Origin: Prostheceraeus crozeri
Lineage: Eukaryota > Platyhelminthes > Polycladida > Euryleptidae
Assembly (NCBI GenBank): GCA_907163375.1
Contig: CAJQUW010009011.1
Span: forward strand, 340,336 to 404,335
Direction of reading: 5' to 3'
DNA: 64,000 nt
Under the pieces are notes generated by a model. That model was not told the DNA's origin, did no database searches, and worked only from the letters and a program-made list of their open reading frames with translations. Positions 33,111 through 44,505 of the stretch are shown piece after piece (positions within the stretch are counted from its first letter, which is position 1; the number at the start of each line of letters is the position of its first letter). Both the position numbers and the translations under genes were made by a program.

Positions 33111-36100
33111 CCCTGTGCAAACGTAAATGTCGGACCGTGTCAACATAAGTGCGACTCTTCGGCCATCTTGAGCAGTTTAAATTCAAATGAAGTTTCTATC
33201 GTAATTTATATTATCTGTGTTATGATATGAACTTCGAAAGATGTCTTAATATGTAATAAATAGAAATGTTTTTATGACCGTGCATTTTTATGAATGTCGG
33301 CACAAGTGCGTCATAATTCGGTCAATCAACCTTCGGCAGAACTTCGGCAACACGAAAAACGTAGTTGACTTCGGAACATAGCGATTAATCGCACTGTGAT
33401 GGGAATCCTGTATTGGGTACTATATTTAGAAGTCCGTAAGGCGCTCACGTAGAAATGCCATCATTTTCCTATGTTTCACGAGTATGTGTGTACGATAGAC
33501 AGTTTTCATGATTATTTATAAAGCATGACTTAATTCATTCTAATGTATCGCGACCACTGTAATTACCTAATTTATATTTCTGACTTATTCTAAAAGGGGA
33601 TTATCATAAATATCTTATTGCTGGGCTTTAAATTATTATATTAATTTAATTAATTAATTATTAAATTAAATTCTTATTATGGGCTTTAAATATCATTTTG
33701 CTGGCCTTTTTGGGCCTCCTTAAAATGTGAATTTCCGCCGGGACCACGTTCTTCCTTTCTCAACCCTGTTTGGCAACAAGTCGCAAGCTTTGAAAATAAG
33801 TCACAGGTTCGAATGTTTCACTACATGGTTGGTTTGGATGTGTAAGTAAACCATCTCGCGGTACGTTGTTATTTATTTCAGCAAAAGGAGAAATCATTTT
33901 AAATTAAATATCAAATTCATCGGAATTTCTGCTTTAACGGCATGTTGTCCACCCTGGGAAAATGTGTTGTCGATTAACTCGTTGCTGTTGTAAATTATTG
34001 GAATGATGAAATATAAAAATAGTTTAGATTAATTATCACCTTTCATCTTACAATAAATTAATGCTCATTTCTGTGTCATACTTCACTATTATGTGTCGTT
34101 ATAGAGCTCTACATGGTTTATGTTTTACATCACTGCTCACAATTTGTCTGCGTTTTACTATAGTCCGTTTCATAAAAAGTGGATCATCCTAAAATTTGAC
34201 TACATGTAAATAAAACATAAGTATGATGCAGAAAGCATTTTTCATGTTATTTCATGTCCTAATATATATGTAAATGTCCTTATATAATCTGATAAGCTAT
34301 GCTACAGTAACGGTTCTTAAGAAGCTAATATTTTGTGGCCCTGCCCTTATTGTCAATGACATTACCAATTCGTCTAGGCATTGATTCGATGATATCGTTG
34401 ATTTTTGACTGATCTAACTTTCTCCACTCTCTTTTTAGCAGTGACGTAAGTTGTGATACGCCATCTGTAGGTAGCAGTGAACGACGAACGTTACGTTTTA
34501 GAATACTCCATACATTTTCTATGGGATTCAGATCAGGAGAACGAGCTGGCCAAGATTATGTCCTAAGCCCTAATTGAGACTTGCATAAGTTGACTCTACT
34601 ACTCTTGTGACACGTAGCATTATCATCCATAAATAATCAAGTCGACGGATCACCAAGTTGATCTGTCATTTGGCCAATGTTCATTCGTAAAACATTCACA
34701 TAGCGATCAGAATTCATGGTTCTTTGCTGTATGTGAAGTTCAGAGCGGCCATTGGTCAAAATGTCAGCCCCAATCAGTAGAGTCGCACCACCTTGTACCC
34801 GGGGACGATGTAAATGTCTCGGAATTTCCTGATCAGATTTTATCCATAATCTCAATCGACCATCACTATCCTTCAGACGGACTGATGCCTCATCAGACCA
34901 GACAACCCGATCCCATTGATTTCGCCAGTGACAATGACTCATTGCCCGTCTGAGACGTCTTTTTGTATGCTGATCTGATAATTCGGTCTGAGAGGGCCTC
35001 TTACAGCTCTTGAAATTCGACTCAATAAGTCTTCTACGAATAGTGGACTTAGATATAGACGAGACTAGTACTGCCATCTCAGTTAACAAGAAACTTGGAT
35101 CAACTTTAACAAATCTCAAAATTAGGCGGTCTGGTCTACGTTTGGATGTTTTGCGTGGACGGCCAGAGCCCTCTTTACGACAGAGTCGAAAAAATCATCA
35201 TTATGCCATCGATGCACATTTGTGTAAGGGACATTTAGTCGCTTGCTTGTAGCTCGCAAAGAAAATCCTAGTTCTAGCAAGGCTGATACTTTGCCTTTTG
35301 TGAATGCGATCTCGTTATTGCTCATTTATGCTTTGCATTGCTTTCAACCGGTAAGAGATAGATTTCTAGCTGAAAGCAATCAAGAGTTCTGCCAACACCA
35401 CCGCAACGAAGTCAGGAAGCTATGGAACATGAAGTCCAGTTAATCACATGTAGCAGTTACATTATTGTTGATGAATAATGGTGCTATACTGGCTCTGATT
35501 GACCGATTTTCTTTGTTTTTGTTTTGCTTGATAGCTTTTGGCTTGTAGAACAACATATTACATAACAAAGGAAACAAATGTAATTTTATAAGAGTGAAGT
35601 ATGATTTTGTGTAACATTGCTAAATGAAGATCAAATTATCTACTACTTTTTTATCTATAACAGGAAAACAAGTGAATATTCATGCTTGAAATTTCCAACA
35701 ATGATATTAGTAAGCACAACTGACATATCTTCCAAATTTCAGAGAAATTCGTTCAAGTTTGGCGGAGTTAGACAAAGTTGAAGTTAAGGCAATGTTTAAG
35801 GGTGATCCAGTTTTTATGAAACAATCTGTATCTTAATTCGCTTATAATGTATTTTTGTTGGTTTCAGACATCCAAATTTAGGAGCAGAATCTAATGAACC
35901 TCATCTACGATAGTTTTGAATACAATTGGATATGATTGTTGTTATCCATTGTATTCAATATTTAAACTTGTTTGAGGTACAATCAACCTGAATTCCGATG
36001 TCTACGTTTACAAAATTGACCTTCAGTGGACTCAATCTAAGTAAGTTTCATCATCTGAGTAGTTGTTATTGCTTATTACATATGGTTAGGTAAAGGCAAG

Positions 36101-36274
36101 CCAACGCAGATCTCGCGGACTGGATTCGGCCACCACAAATCGACCCGCTACATACGGTCAATACACTACGGGCCGAAGTCGACTAGCCGAACCCGGGCCG
36201 ACTTAGGGGCGTCCGGACCGAAATTGTTTGCCGACTTCGGCCCAGACGTTGGCCGACTTTCCGTTTGCACAGGG
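33111..36274. mobile_element. 3,164-bp transposon with CCCTGTGCAAACG ends, left arm
   Basis: The left end ccctgtgcaaacgtaaatg and the reversed right end ccctgtgcaaacggaaagt match perfectly over 13 bp and continue to gtcgg with one gap. The insertion lies inside accessory gene B. Comparison with accessory gene A (gaagacaagtgtgatcag) shows at most a 2-bp duplication (aa). The right end is GC-rich with repeated ggccgac/gccgaag words. It carries a nested Tc1 element (34,161-35,828) and no transposase of its own that I can see. Family unknown. Copy at 50,553-53,716. Confidence 0.65.
34161..35828 (-). mobile_element. Second Tc1-like transposon with DD34E transposase, left arm
   Basis: It sits between TA pairs, with ends tagtccgtttcataaaaagt and (reversed) cagattgtttcataaaaact, both continuing ggatca. 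The transposase on the minus strand starts at 35,325 (MSNNEIAFTKGKVSALLELG, a helix-turn-helix). It then shifts frame before 35,119 and shows VVWSDEASVRL, and below 34,637 MDDNATCH and SPDLNPIENVW, giving 34 residues between D and E. An in-frame stop follows GDPST at 34,637. Related to Tc1 elements but distinct from the one in the polymerase. Confidence 0.8.
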
Positions 36275-36440
36275 AAGTGTGATCAGAGGGGACTTGCGAC
36301 AAAGGCAAGACTAAGAACTGTCTGGATAGATGAAAAGTAGACACCGAAAACAACGCGCGTGAGAAGAGCGCCGGATGCCCCTAAACGTCCAAGGTGCTAC
36401 AAAGTCTACAATGACTTAGAGGTTCTTGCACTTGACTTTT
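36275..36440 (+). pseudogene. Distal part of accessory gene B, left arm
   Basis: Resumes after the transposon and parallels accessory gene A through cgcgcgtgagaagagcgccgg, cccctaaacgtccaaggtgc and the shared 3' flank caatgacttagaggttcttg. Copy at about 50,387-50,552. Confidence 0.45.
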
Positions 36441-36796
36441 CATCGCTATAAAGTATTTTTCATGATAAATAAACCTACATACTACATGTATTTGTTTTGT
36501 GATGTATTGATCTAGAAATGGAAATAAGTGGAAGAATTTACATAAGGGGTTAGTTGTATATATGGTTCTGAATATCATAACATTTATTATCGGTCTACTT
36601 TTCTATCAAAAGAGATCGTACCATTAGAGAAGATAGAAAGTGATTTTGTATACATGTGGCGTAAGAGTGACCTCCCGTTTCAACCTTTCATCATTTAGCC
36701 TAAATGGTGGAGGCAGTTCTTAAGAGAACTCATGATTCATTCTCAGATAACGTATGCAATGGAGAATTTATAAGGAAACCTGTGATAGATAGCTAA

Positions 36797-36868
36797 ATGT
36801 CGCCCATGACGTTTAGAGTGCTACGTTTAGCGAAGAGATCACAACGACCTTTGGAAAGTCGGATTAAG
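36797..36868 (+). other. Candidate basic first exon, left arm
   Basis: ATG at 36,797 opens a basic 24-residue stretch (MSPMTFRVLRLAKRSQRPLE, then SRIK) that meets an ag|gtaagt donor at 36,869. A tttataagg TATA-like site lies about 28 bases before the ATG. It resembles the promoter style of the other accessory frames. Downstream exon not identified. Right-arm copy lies around 49,959-50,030. Confidence 0.28.
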
Positions 36869-37146
36869 GTAAGTCTCAAGCCCATGCTACACCTCACTAC
36901 GGGTTTCACCGCTGTCTCGAAAGAACGCTCGTCAGCAGGAAGTATCATACCGAAATTCTCCGTGCCATGCAACGTTAAAGTTGTTTGATAACAGATGCAA
37001 CTTTATGATTATATTTTTTATATTTGTGTGATAGATTCAGTCAGACCGACGTCTGTCCAGAGCAAACCACGTGGAGGTACTATCACTCTTGCTCCATGTG
37101 GCCCTTAAAAGAACCGTTTGTTGTGTTCTCGGATGCGAATGCATAC

Positions 37147-37350
37147 CTAGATTTGGCCGATTCCGCTGAGAGAAACTTGTAATCTCTCTATGTCAGCGGC
37201 ATCGACCTCCTCTACTACCGTCCGACTGTTAGAGGGCGGTATATACCCCCACTGAGTTGTATCAACAACATCGTCAGTTGTCCTCGTAAAATTTTGCATG
37301 CTCTTTGCCTTTAAAAAATTTGACGCATGTCGTACAGCCGGATACGACAT
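37147..37350 (-). CDS. Unrecognised 67-residue frame, left arm
   Basis: Starts MSYPAVRHASNFLKAKSMQN and ends VSLSGIGQI, with an acidic EEVDAADIERLQ helix before the end. The composition looks protein-like rather than random, and the frame is identical in the right arm (49,477-49,680). No family recognised. It may be a Polinton accessory gene or an exon. Confidence 0.3.
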   Translation of the reverse strand: MSYPAVRHASNFLKAKSMQNFTRTTDDVVDTTQWGYIPPSNSRTVVEEVDAADIERLQVSLSGIGQI

Positions 37351-37565
37351 CTATTTCCCTGTGGAGTTGGGGAGCGTCCTTAAATTTGTTAATGTGGCGC
37401 TTAAATTATCCACCTCTTTTGATTTCAGCACATGAACATTTCTTGAATAGAAACTTTGAATTTCCTCCCATTATCTGTAGAAGGAAAGATGAAATAGAAT
37501 TACTGTCGATAACATTGATAACTTCAACGAATGAATACAAACTATACATTGACAATCATTTCTAA

Positions 37566-39661
37566 AATCAGTAAGTTGAATTTAGTAAATGTTAAGTTGT
37601 GAAAATAGTAGAAATTGTCGAGCCTATGAGTCCTTTGCAGGCATTACTAAGAGGGGATCTTATCCCGTCCCCAAGGCCTCGACTCACAAATCTGACCTCC
37701 CGCGGGAAGAGCGTGCGTCATGCGGATTTTCCTGGTCTTGTAAACGGGGATTCAGTAGATGATATGTGCACATCTTTCTATTTTATCTTGCATACTGCCA
37801 TGTCATTCATACGGTCAACATATGTCACACTGTCCAGCAACGATAACCCGTGGATGACTCCTTTGCTCAAGTCATTAATAGATGAAAGATGGCGGGCATT
37901 TAGAGCAAATAATTGGCAGAAGCATCATCATTACAAAAGAAAAGTGAAGAGCGAAATATTCAAATCCAAGAAGATCTGGTCTCAGCGTTGCATGCGTTCA
38001 TCCAAGAGTGTCTGGAAGGTAGTCAATGAAATACGCGGGAAATATTCTTCAAATGTGTATGATGCACTAGAACAAGAATATGGTAGCATCGATGGTGTCC
38101 TAATGGCAATGCAAGATGAACTATCTGAAAACTTCAACCACGATGAAGATCCCGTCGATCAGCTTCCAATATGTGATGAGGTGTGGAATTTGAATGCAAG
38201 TGCCATTGATGTCAGAAATTCTATTTCACGAGTACCAGTGAATAAATGTATGGGTAGTAATGGGATTCCTAATCGCCTTCTTAGGGAAGCCGCGCATTAT
38301 ATATGTTACCCTCTTCATTCGATCTACGTTAAATCAGTTGAGACAAGATGTTTCCCTGCACGTTGGAAATGTTGTGAGGTTGCGTCCATTCCTAAATGCT
38401 GTAAACCCAAACTCAAAGACTTTCGATCAATTTCTATATCTCCGGTCGTCAGTAAAATTTTTGAATGTTTGGTTCTACTAACTGTGTTGCCTGATATTTC
38501 TGCATTCTATGGGCCTTCTCAGCATGCATTTAGAAAGTTTGGTTCGACTAATAGTGCCCTAGTAAATATTCACGACACTATCACCTCATATCTCGACCTA
38601 AAGGATACACAGGCTGCTAGAATGACATGCCTCGATTTTACTAAAGCGTTCGACAAAATTAATCATGTTTGCTTACTGAATCGTCTCTTGGAAGGTCATG
38701 TGAATCATGGTTTTGTGAGCTGGTTGAGGAGCTACTTGTGTGACAGGTCTCAAAGGCTCAAGGTCAATGGTATGTGCGGTCCACTTGCCAGCGTACCTTC
38801 TGGCTTGCCTCAGGGATCAGTCCTTGGACCGTCGATGTTTGCGGCGTTCATGGGATCAATAGAGGTTTCATCCGGATCACAGGCTGTCATATATGCTGAT
38901 GACATCACCTTAATAGAAAAAGTTGCAGTTAATAATGATCCAAATAATTTGCATCGTATTCAGGTGTGGCTTGATGAGAGAAGTATAGAGCTCAATTTGT
39001 CCGTGGTGAGAATTTTGCCGCTTCATATAGTGATATCAAGATCTGTCATGATGTCAAGATTCTGGGTGTACATTGGAATGATCGTCTTTTATGGAATGAT
39101 CATTTTCATCAAATTTTGAAAGTTGCAGCTCAGAGATTGTATGTGATCCGAACGCTGAAACCTATCATTACCGTTGACCAACTTGTGTTGGTGTACTCGT
39201 ATCATTCTCTGATCACTAGTCTTTTTCTTTACTGTGCTCCACTTTTTGTTTCGTTGTCAAAAGGTGTCGACATCAAGTTAGAGCGCTTTCAAAAGCGAGC
39301 CCACAAAATTATTTGTGGTGATCATTGTGCCTGTGACAATTTTCTCTTGCTTTCATTTGTCCGCAAAGAGCGCTCCATCAAGTTCTTTAATGAGTGTGAG
39401 TCAAACGTTTTTCACCCTTTACACCTTGTAGTACCTTCTCGTTTCTTTCGCAGTGGTCGTCTGTCTATTCCATTTGTAAGAACGTCCCGTAGATTAAACT
39501 CCCTCTTCCCTTGGATGTGTTCATTTCTAAATGACTTTGTTGCCTAATGATTTTGATAGTTGTATGAACAATCTAAACTTATCTTGTTTACTTTCTTTTT
39601 GTATTTGTGTATAAATGTATGTCATGATTCTCAATACTTGAATAAAACACTTACTTACTTA
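37566..39661 (+). mobile_element. CR1/L2-like LINE, 5' truncated, left arm
   Basis: The reverse transcriptase frame runs 37,599-39,119: linker (NPWMTPLLKSLIDERWRAF), CMGSNGIPNRLL, FRSISISPVVSKIFE, LDFTKAFDKINHVCL, SGLPQGSVLGPSMF and the catalytic IYADDITLI. A frameshift near 39,005 moves the C-terminal part to another frame (39,116-39,547; LERFQKRAHKIICG, HPLHLVVPSRF). The endonuclease is absent. The 3' end has aataaa and then (ACTT)n at 39,650-39,661, as in CR1/L2-type LINEs. The same frameshift is in both arms, so it predates the duplication. Confidence 0.85.
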
Positions 39662-40768
39662 TGCCACTGTGTTAGTATTCGAGCCCGATTTTGAAATGAA
39701 AACCGGTAGATTATTTACAAAGGTTGCAAATTCCAAGCCGAAGCTCGCCTCTCACAACTTTATAAATGTCTTAGTTGAATTTAGAAGGGTGAAAACCCCC
39801 GAAAAATCGTCAAAAATAGCGAATTTAAATTTTTCAGCACTTTAGCACTACTTAATAAACCGTTTATAACTATCACTTAGGGCAGGTCAAGACCTATCGA
39901 ACCATTTTTGAATCAAGTCAAAAGGACTTGTAGAAGCAAAGTTATAGCCGTTTAAAGATTTCGGCCTATGCGTTCATACTATACTGGCTAACCTATAAGT
40001 TTGACAACTTAGCTGATATCAGCAATGAAATTTTTTAATGAATTTTGGAATTTCCGATGCTATCATCAGAGCTCCGGAGAAACGACTTACCTCTAGTCAA
40101 TTTCTCAACTGAATGAAATTTCTCATTCGGTTCCCAGCTTGTATAGGATTTGTACATCAGCTGATGTGGCCTTTGTTCTATTTCCCAAACTTTAAGCACT
40201 TCTATCTCCGGTTCTATAGCTCCGATTGGCTTCAAATTTTAACAGGCATGTTTTCTCACACTCACTTTTCATTTAAACCATCACTCAATTTTCTCCGATC
40301 ACCAGAAGGCGAGTTGAAAAAACTCTGTCATTTTTTTAAAAATATCCAAAATCTTGGAAAATGTGTAAAAAATCGATTTTAAACAAGCTCTCATTTGGAA
40401 ACGAAGCCTTCCTCAGGTCTGACACTATAGGATCCTAGATAACAAAGTGCGGTATTTCCATTAAAAGAAACCCGACGTCTTTACTCACTCCCAATCATGC
40501 GTTATTCATCACCAAAAATCGAAAAAATTCGATACATAAAAACTTCGAAAATTTTATTAGTGGTGGAGTTTCAAACTGAAAACATTTTTTCTTAACAAGT
40601 TTCCCGCCGGTAGGCAGAGATGATTGCTGCTTTACTACCTATCCGTGAACGAAACGCATCAAAAGAAATTTTAATCTAAGGTCATCGATCACTGTGAAAT
40701 GAAACTGTTATGTTTCATTTCTATTTCTAAGCAGGTTTTTCGTGCAGACTATTAATAGTTTTTGTACA
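39662..40768. other. No gene recognised, left arm
   Basis: Noncoding-looking DNA between the LINE tail and the mariner element. Short open frames exist on both strands without recognisable content. Confidence 0.5.
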
Positions 40769-42325
40769 GGGTGGGGCAGAGCAACTTCCTTATTTGAAAC
40801 ATATTATAACAAAAGTAATGAACAAATAGAAATGAATTTAGTAGTAGTATGATCAAGAAGAAGTTAATTTTACAACTTTCCTGTTTTAAAGATGATATCA
40901 GGCAGATGACGTCCGCTATTGTCAATACATTGTGACAATCGTTTCCGGAAATTGGTGTCGACTCTTTCCAGCATCTCAATAGGAATGTTGGCGACAGCTT
41001 CACGAATGTTACTCTTGAGATGGTTCAGGTTGTTTGGTCTGTCTTGGTACACGATGGACTTCAAATATCCCCACAAAAAATAATCACAAGGCGCAAGATC
41101 AGGGGACTTGGCAGGCCACTGAAGATCGCTCCTCAAAGAAATCACGTTCTCAGGAAAGGCTTCATTCAAAAAAGCCATGGACGCTCTTGATGCATGCGCA
41201 GTTGCACTATCTTGCTGGAACCAAACATCGTCCAAGCCCATCTCGTTCAGTTCTGGCAAGAAAAACTCCTTTAACATCTTCACGTAACGCTGAGATGTCA
41301 CCGAAACAGTTATCTCCTTTTCTTCGAAGAACCAGGGACCGATTATTCCAACTCGGCGATACTGCACACCAAACAGTCACACGTTGAGAGTGTAGAGTTC
41401 GTTGATGAAGCTCACTTGGGTTTTCAGCGCTCCAATATCGCATATTCTGCTTGTTTACAGCCCCAGAAAGATGAAAATGTGCCTCATCGCTGAAGAACAC
41501 AAGCGTGTCATCAGATAAGTCGAGAAGTGCCCTACACGCAGCCTCGCGAGCATCGAAGTCCCGAGGAAACAGTTTCTGGACGACCGCTAGCTTGTATGGA
41601 TGGAATTTCAATTCCTCAAGAAGGATCCGTCTTACAGAACGAGTTGATATCCCAAGAGCCGATGCATGCTTACGGGCAGATCGTCGGGGAGACCTCAAGA
41701 TGGAATCCCGCACCGCTTCGATGTTCTGCGGAGACCTTGCAGTCCTTGGAAGACCAGGCTTCTTCTTCACATTTCCAGTTTCTCTAAAGTTTTTCACCCA
41801 AAAAACGATTGACCTTCGTTCTGGAACACGGGCACGAGGTGCAACATTAAAGTGCCGACGAAAAATCTGTGCGGCGATGACTGACTCCCCACATGAAAAA
41901 TATGCCTCAACCGCAAAAGCACGTTCGGCGTTCGTCCATTCCATGACTATTGCAAAGGAAAAGAAATAATCTGAGACTAACATTTGTTGCTTGTCCCTTG
42001 AGGCGCCGATTAATGCGAATTTTACCGCACACACATGCCGTGATGGTGTCGGGTTGCACTTTGATTGAGCGCTTTGACTGCAGCAGCTGTGTTATGCTGT
42101 TAGGGTGTAGGGAGATCAAGTTTCATTGTTTTGATCATAATGCGCATTTCAGCGTCTGATGTGTTCGGAGGGAGCGTTTTGACTGCAGCTGTGTTATGCT
42201 GTTAGGGTGTAGGGAGATCAAGTTTCATTGTTAACAAAAGTTTACAGTACGCTCTCTCGATTAAACCGCTTCTCAAAGTTATCGGAACAAATCACACTTC
42301 AGGAAGACGAATTCAAATAAGGACG
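40769..42325 (-). mobile_element. Mariner-like element (DD41D), left arm
   Basis: The outer end is tacagggtggggcagagcaa, continuing cttccttatttgaa. The other end, reversed, reads agagcaacgtccttatttgaa and lacks about the first dozen bases. It is inserted in a Ty3/Gypsy integrase fragment. Copy at about 44,500-46,057. Confidence 0.75.
40870..41944 (-). pseudogene. Mariner-like transposase, left arm
   Basis: ATG at 41,944 (MEWTNAERAFAVEAYFSCGE) begins a helix-turn-helix, then RKHASALGISTRSVRRILLE. Catalytic acids are in VFFSDEAHFHL, WFQQDSATAHAS and LAPCDYFLWG, with 41 residues between the second and third, i.e. DD41D. One frameshift near 41,360 (after VTVWCAV) is shared with the right arm. 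Otherwise the left copy reads through to the end (PDIIFKTGKL). Family by motif: IS630/Tc1/mariner. The nearest described DD41D groups are rosa-like/Visitor-like, but this is not tested. Confidence 0.85.
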
Positions 42326-42966
42326 TTGCTCTTATCCAATACAATATCTGAAGTTTTGTTCTTCAACGGATAGAAATTCACAAAACGGCTGTACGAATCT
42401 TGAATAACCAAGATGTAGTGATGGCCATTATATGGCGATACCGTTTTCAAGTCCATTCAAATTTTCTCGAATGGACGTCTACCATAATATTGAAACTCCT
42501 TGAAATTACAATTTTTGTAAGATTTTGAAATACAGCATGTCATACAAGTCTTCACAAACTTTTTTACTGAGGAATAAAAATCTGGCCAAAAATACTTGTC
42601 TTTCAAATAATCCATCATTCTTTTCAAACCACAATGACCAAGGGCTTTATGAGAATCTACCAATAATGAAGATATCTCAGAACCAGGCACAACAATGCGA
42701 TCAGTTTTGAAATATACAATTTCATTAATTGAAACAATTGTGTATGCCTTGTATAACCTTGAAAGACTTGCAACATTTCCTGTACTAAGTGCATTAAATC
42801 AGGATCTTTACTTTTTTTTTTGCGACCATTCTTTCACCATTGTCTGGTTAGAATGTAGCACATAGCTTGCGGACTCAATATCGGCCCCACAATTTTTTCT
42901 TTTCCTAATATTCATTCAACATCGAAAAAAAAAATATAAACCTGCGTCTCTAGGATTTACTCTAGA
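42326..42966 (-). mobile_element. Ty3/Gypsy fossil fragment (RNase H end to integrase), left arm
   Basis: Same piece as 43,857-44,505 in reverse. It carries the end of RNase H (VADSLSR-type), the H2C2 zinc-binding domain (LGHCGLKRM, TCMTCC) and the start of the integrase core, where the mariner inserted. Broken; no LTR seen. Confidence 0.75.
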
Positions 42967-43312
42967 CATTAATGTAATTTTATAAATAAAAAGCGCACAG
43001 AATGCTTTCGAAGTCATAATAAAGTTTATTGAAATTAGGAAGAAAAATGTAAACCTGACATGTTTCGACTGGTCTTGTCAAAGGTAACCCAGCATGTGAA
43101 ATTACATTGAAAGATAGACATTTTTTAAGAAGGAGAAAGTTGAGATACAGGTCAACACGCGATAGCAGCGGCAGACTGTGAGTCACCCGATTACCATGGC
43201 AAGCGAAGATTAATCACATGGTCCTTTTGCTTGCACAGGTTGGGATTATCACGTCTAATAAACAATGCCTCGAGGATACGTAAAATGCGGTCATTGTAAG
43301 CGTGGCATACAA
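42967..43312 (-). mobile_element. Penelope-like 3' end, left arm (partial)
   Basis: Reverse copy of the 3' part of the Penelope-like fragment described at 43,313-43,850: the last part of the GIY-YIG frame (ILRILEALFIRRDNPNLC) and its 3' region with aataaa. The arm stops within the endonuclease frame. Confidence 0.65.
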
Positions 43313-43335
43313 CCTATATGGCATACAACCTATAT
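43304..43335 (+). repeat. 16-bp tandem duplication at the palindrome turn
   Basis: ggcatacaacctatat occurs twice back to back (43,304-43,319 and 43,320-43,335), spanning the exact edge of the left arm (43,312). It looks like a junction scar of template switching. Confidence 0.85.
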
Positions 43336-43504
43336 TGTGGATCAACCTATATTGGACGGACGTCACGACCCCTGACAGTTCGAGCGCGGGAGCACATACC
43401 CAGGTGGTTCTTAAATGGTCATTTAGGAATTTCTCGCTCTGCAATTACTGAACATGTGCTCAGTTGCTTTAGTGTTCCGAATGACCCTATCAGCAAGTTT
43501 GAGA
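43313..43504. other. Palindrome spacer
   Basis: 192 bases without counterpart in the other arm. It encodes the first half of the Penelope-like GIY-YIG domain, continuous with the right arm. Confidence 0.9.
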
Positions 43505-43850
43505 TTGTATGCCACGCTTACAATGACCGCATTTTACGTATCCTCGAGGCATTGTTTATTAGACGTGATAATCCCAACCTGTGCAAGCAAAAGGACCATG
43601 TGATTAATCTTCGCTTGCCATGGTAATCGGGTGACTCACAGTCTGCCGCTGCTATCGCGTGTTGACCTGTATCTCAACTTTCTCCTTCTTAAAAAATGTC
43701 TATCTTTCAATGTAATTTCACATGCTGGGTTACCTTTGACAAGACCAGTCGAAACATGTCAGGTTTACATTTTTCTTCCTAATTTCAATAAACTTTATTA
43801 TGACTTCGAAAGCATTCTGTGCGCTTTTTATTTATAAAATTTCATTAATG
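43318..43850 (+). pseudogene. Penelope-like element: GIY-YIG endonuclease and 3' end
   Basis: The frame 43,318-43,626 has YCGSTYIGRTSRPLTVRARE, matching the YIG half of a GIY-YIG nuclease with the following conserved arginine and ...EH. Later comes ILRILEALFIRRDNPNLC, carrying the catalytic glutamate region. This is the C-terminal nuclease of Penelope-like retroelements, which nicks target DNA. The RT domain and the first (GIY) strand are absent. The 3' region has aataaa at 43,787-43,792. It spans the palindrome spacer and the first part of the right arm. Confidence 0.7.
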
Positions 43851-43856
43851 TCTAGA

Positions 43857-44505
43857 GTAAATCCTAGAGACGCAGGTTTATATATGTTTTTATCTTCGAT
43901 GTTGAATATATTAGAGGAAAAGAAAATGTTGTGGCCGATAGTTTGAGTCGCAAGCTATGTGCTATTCTACCAGACATAATGGTGAGAAAATGGTCGCAAA
44001 TACAAAGTAAAGATCCTGATTTAATGCACTTTAGTACAGGAAATGTTGGCAAGTCTTCAAGGCTATACAAGCCATACTCTAGACATTTCTCCCTCATTAA
44101 TGAAATTGTATATTTCAAAACTGATCGCATTGTTGTGCCTGGTTCTGAGATATCTTCATTATTGGTAGATTCTCATAAAGCCCTTGGTCATTGTGGTTTG
44201 AAAAGAATGATGGATTATTTGAAAGACAAGTATTTTTGGCCAGATTTTTATTCCTCAGTAAAAAAGTTTGTGAAGACTTGTATGACATGCTGTATTTCAA
44301 AATCTTACAAAAATTGTAATTTCAAGGAGTTTCAATATTATGGTAGACGTCCATTCGAGAAAATTTGAATGGACTTGAAAACGGTATCGCCATATAATGG
44401 CCATCACTACATCTTGGTTATTCAAGATTCGTACAGCCGTTTTGTGAATTTCTATCCGTTGAAGAACAAAACTTCAGATATTGTATTGGATAAGAGCAAC
44501 GTCCT
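43857..44505 (+). mobile_element. Ty3/Gypsy fossil fragment, right arm
   Basis: RNase H end (ENVVADSLSRKLCAIL), then the H2C2 zinc-binding domain (DSHKALGHCGLKRMMDYLKD, KTCMTCC) and the beginning of the integrase core up to the mariner insertion. Fragmentary, broken, no LTR. Confidence 0.75.

Larger units (their letters stand above)
29480..43312 (+). repeat. Left arm of giant palindrome
   Basis: Position x in this arm pairs with about 86,837-x at the outer end, falling to 86,817-x at the turn because of small indels. Every feature from the Tc1 transposase to the Penelope-like 3' end recurs in reverse order in 43,505-57,357. Identity is very high, judged from the reading frames, which differ at only scattered residues. 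The outer limit is the last matching base inside the Tc1 transposase (ccactgc at 29,480-29,486). The inner limit is ...gtggcatacaa at 43,312. Confidence 0.95.
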
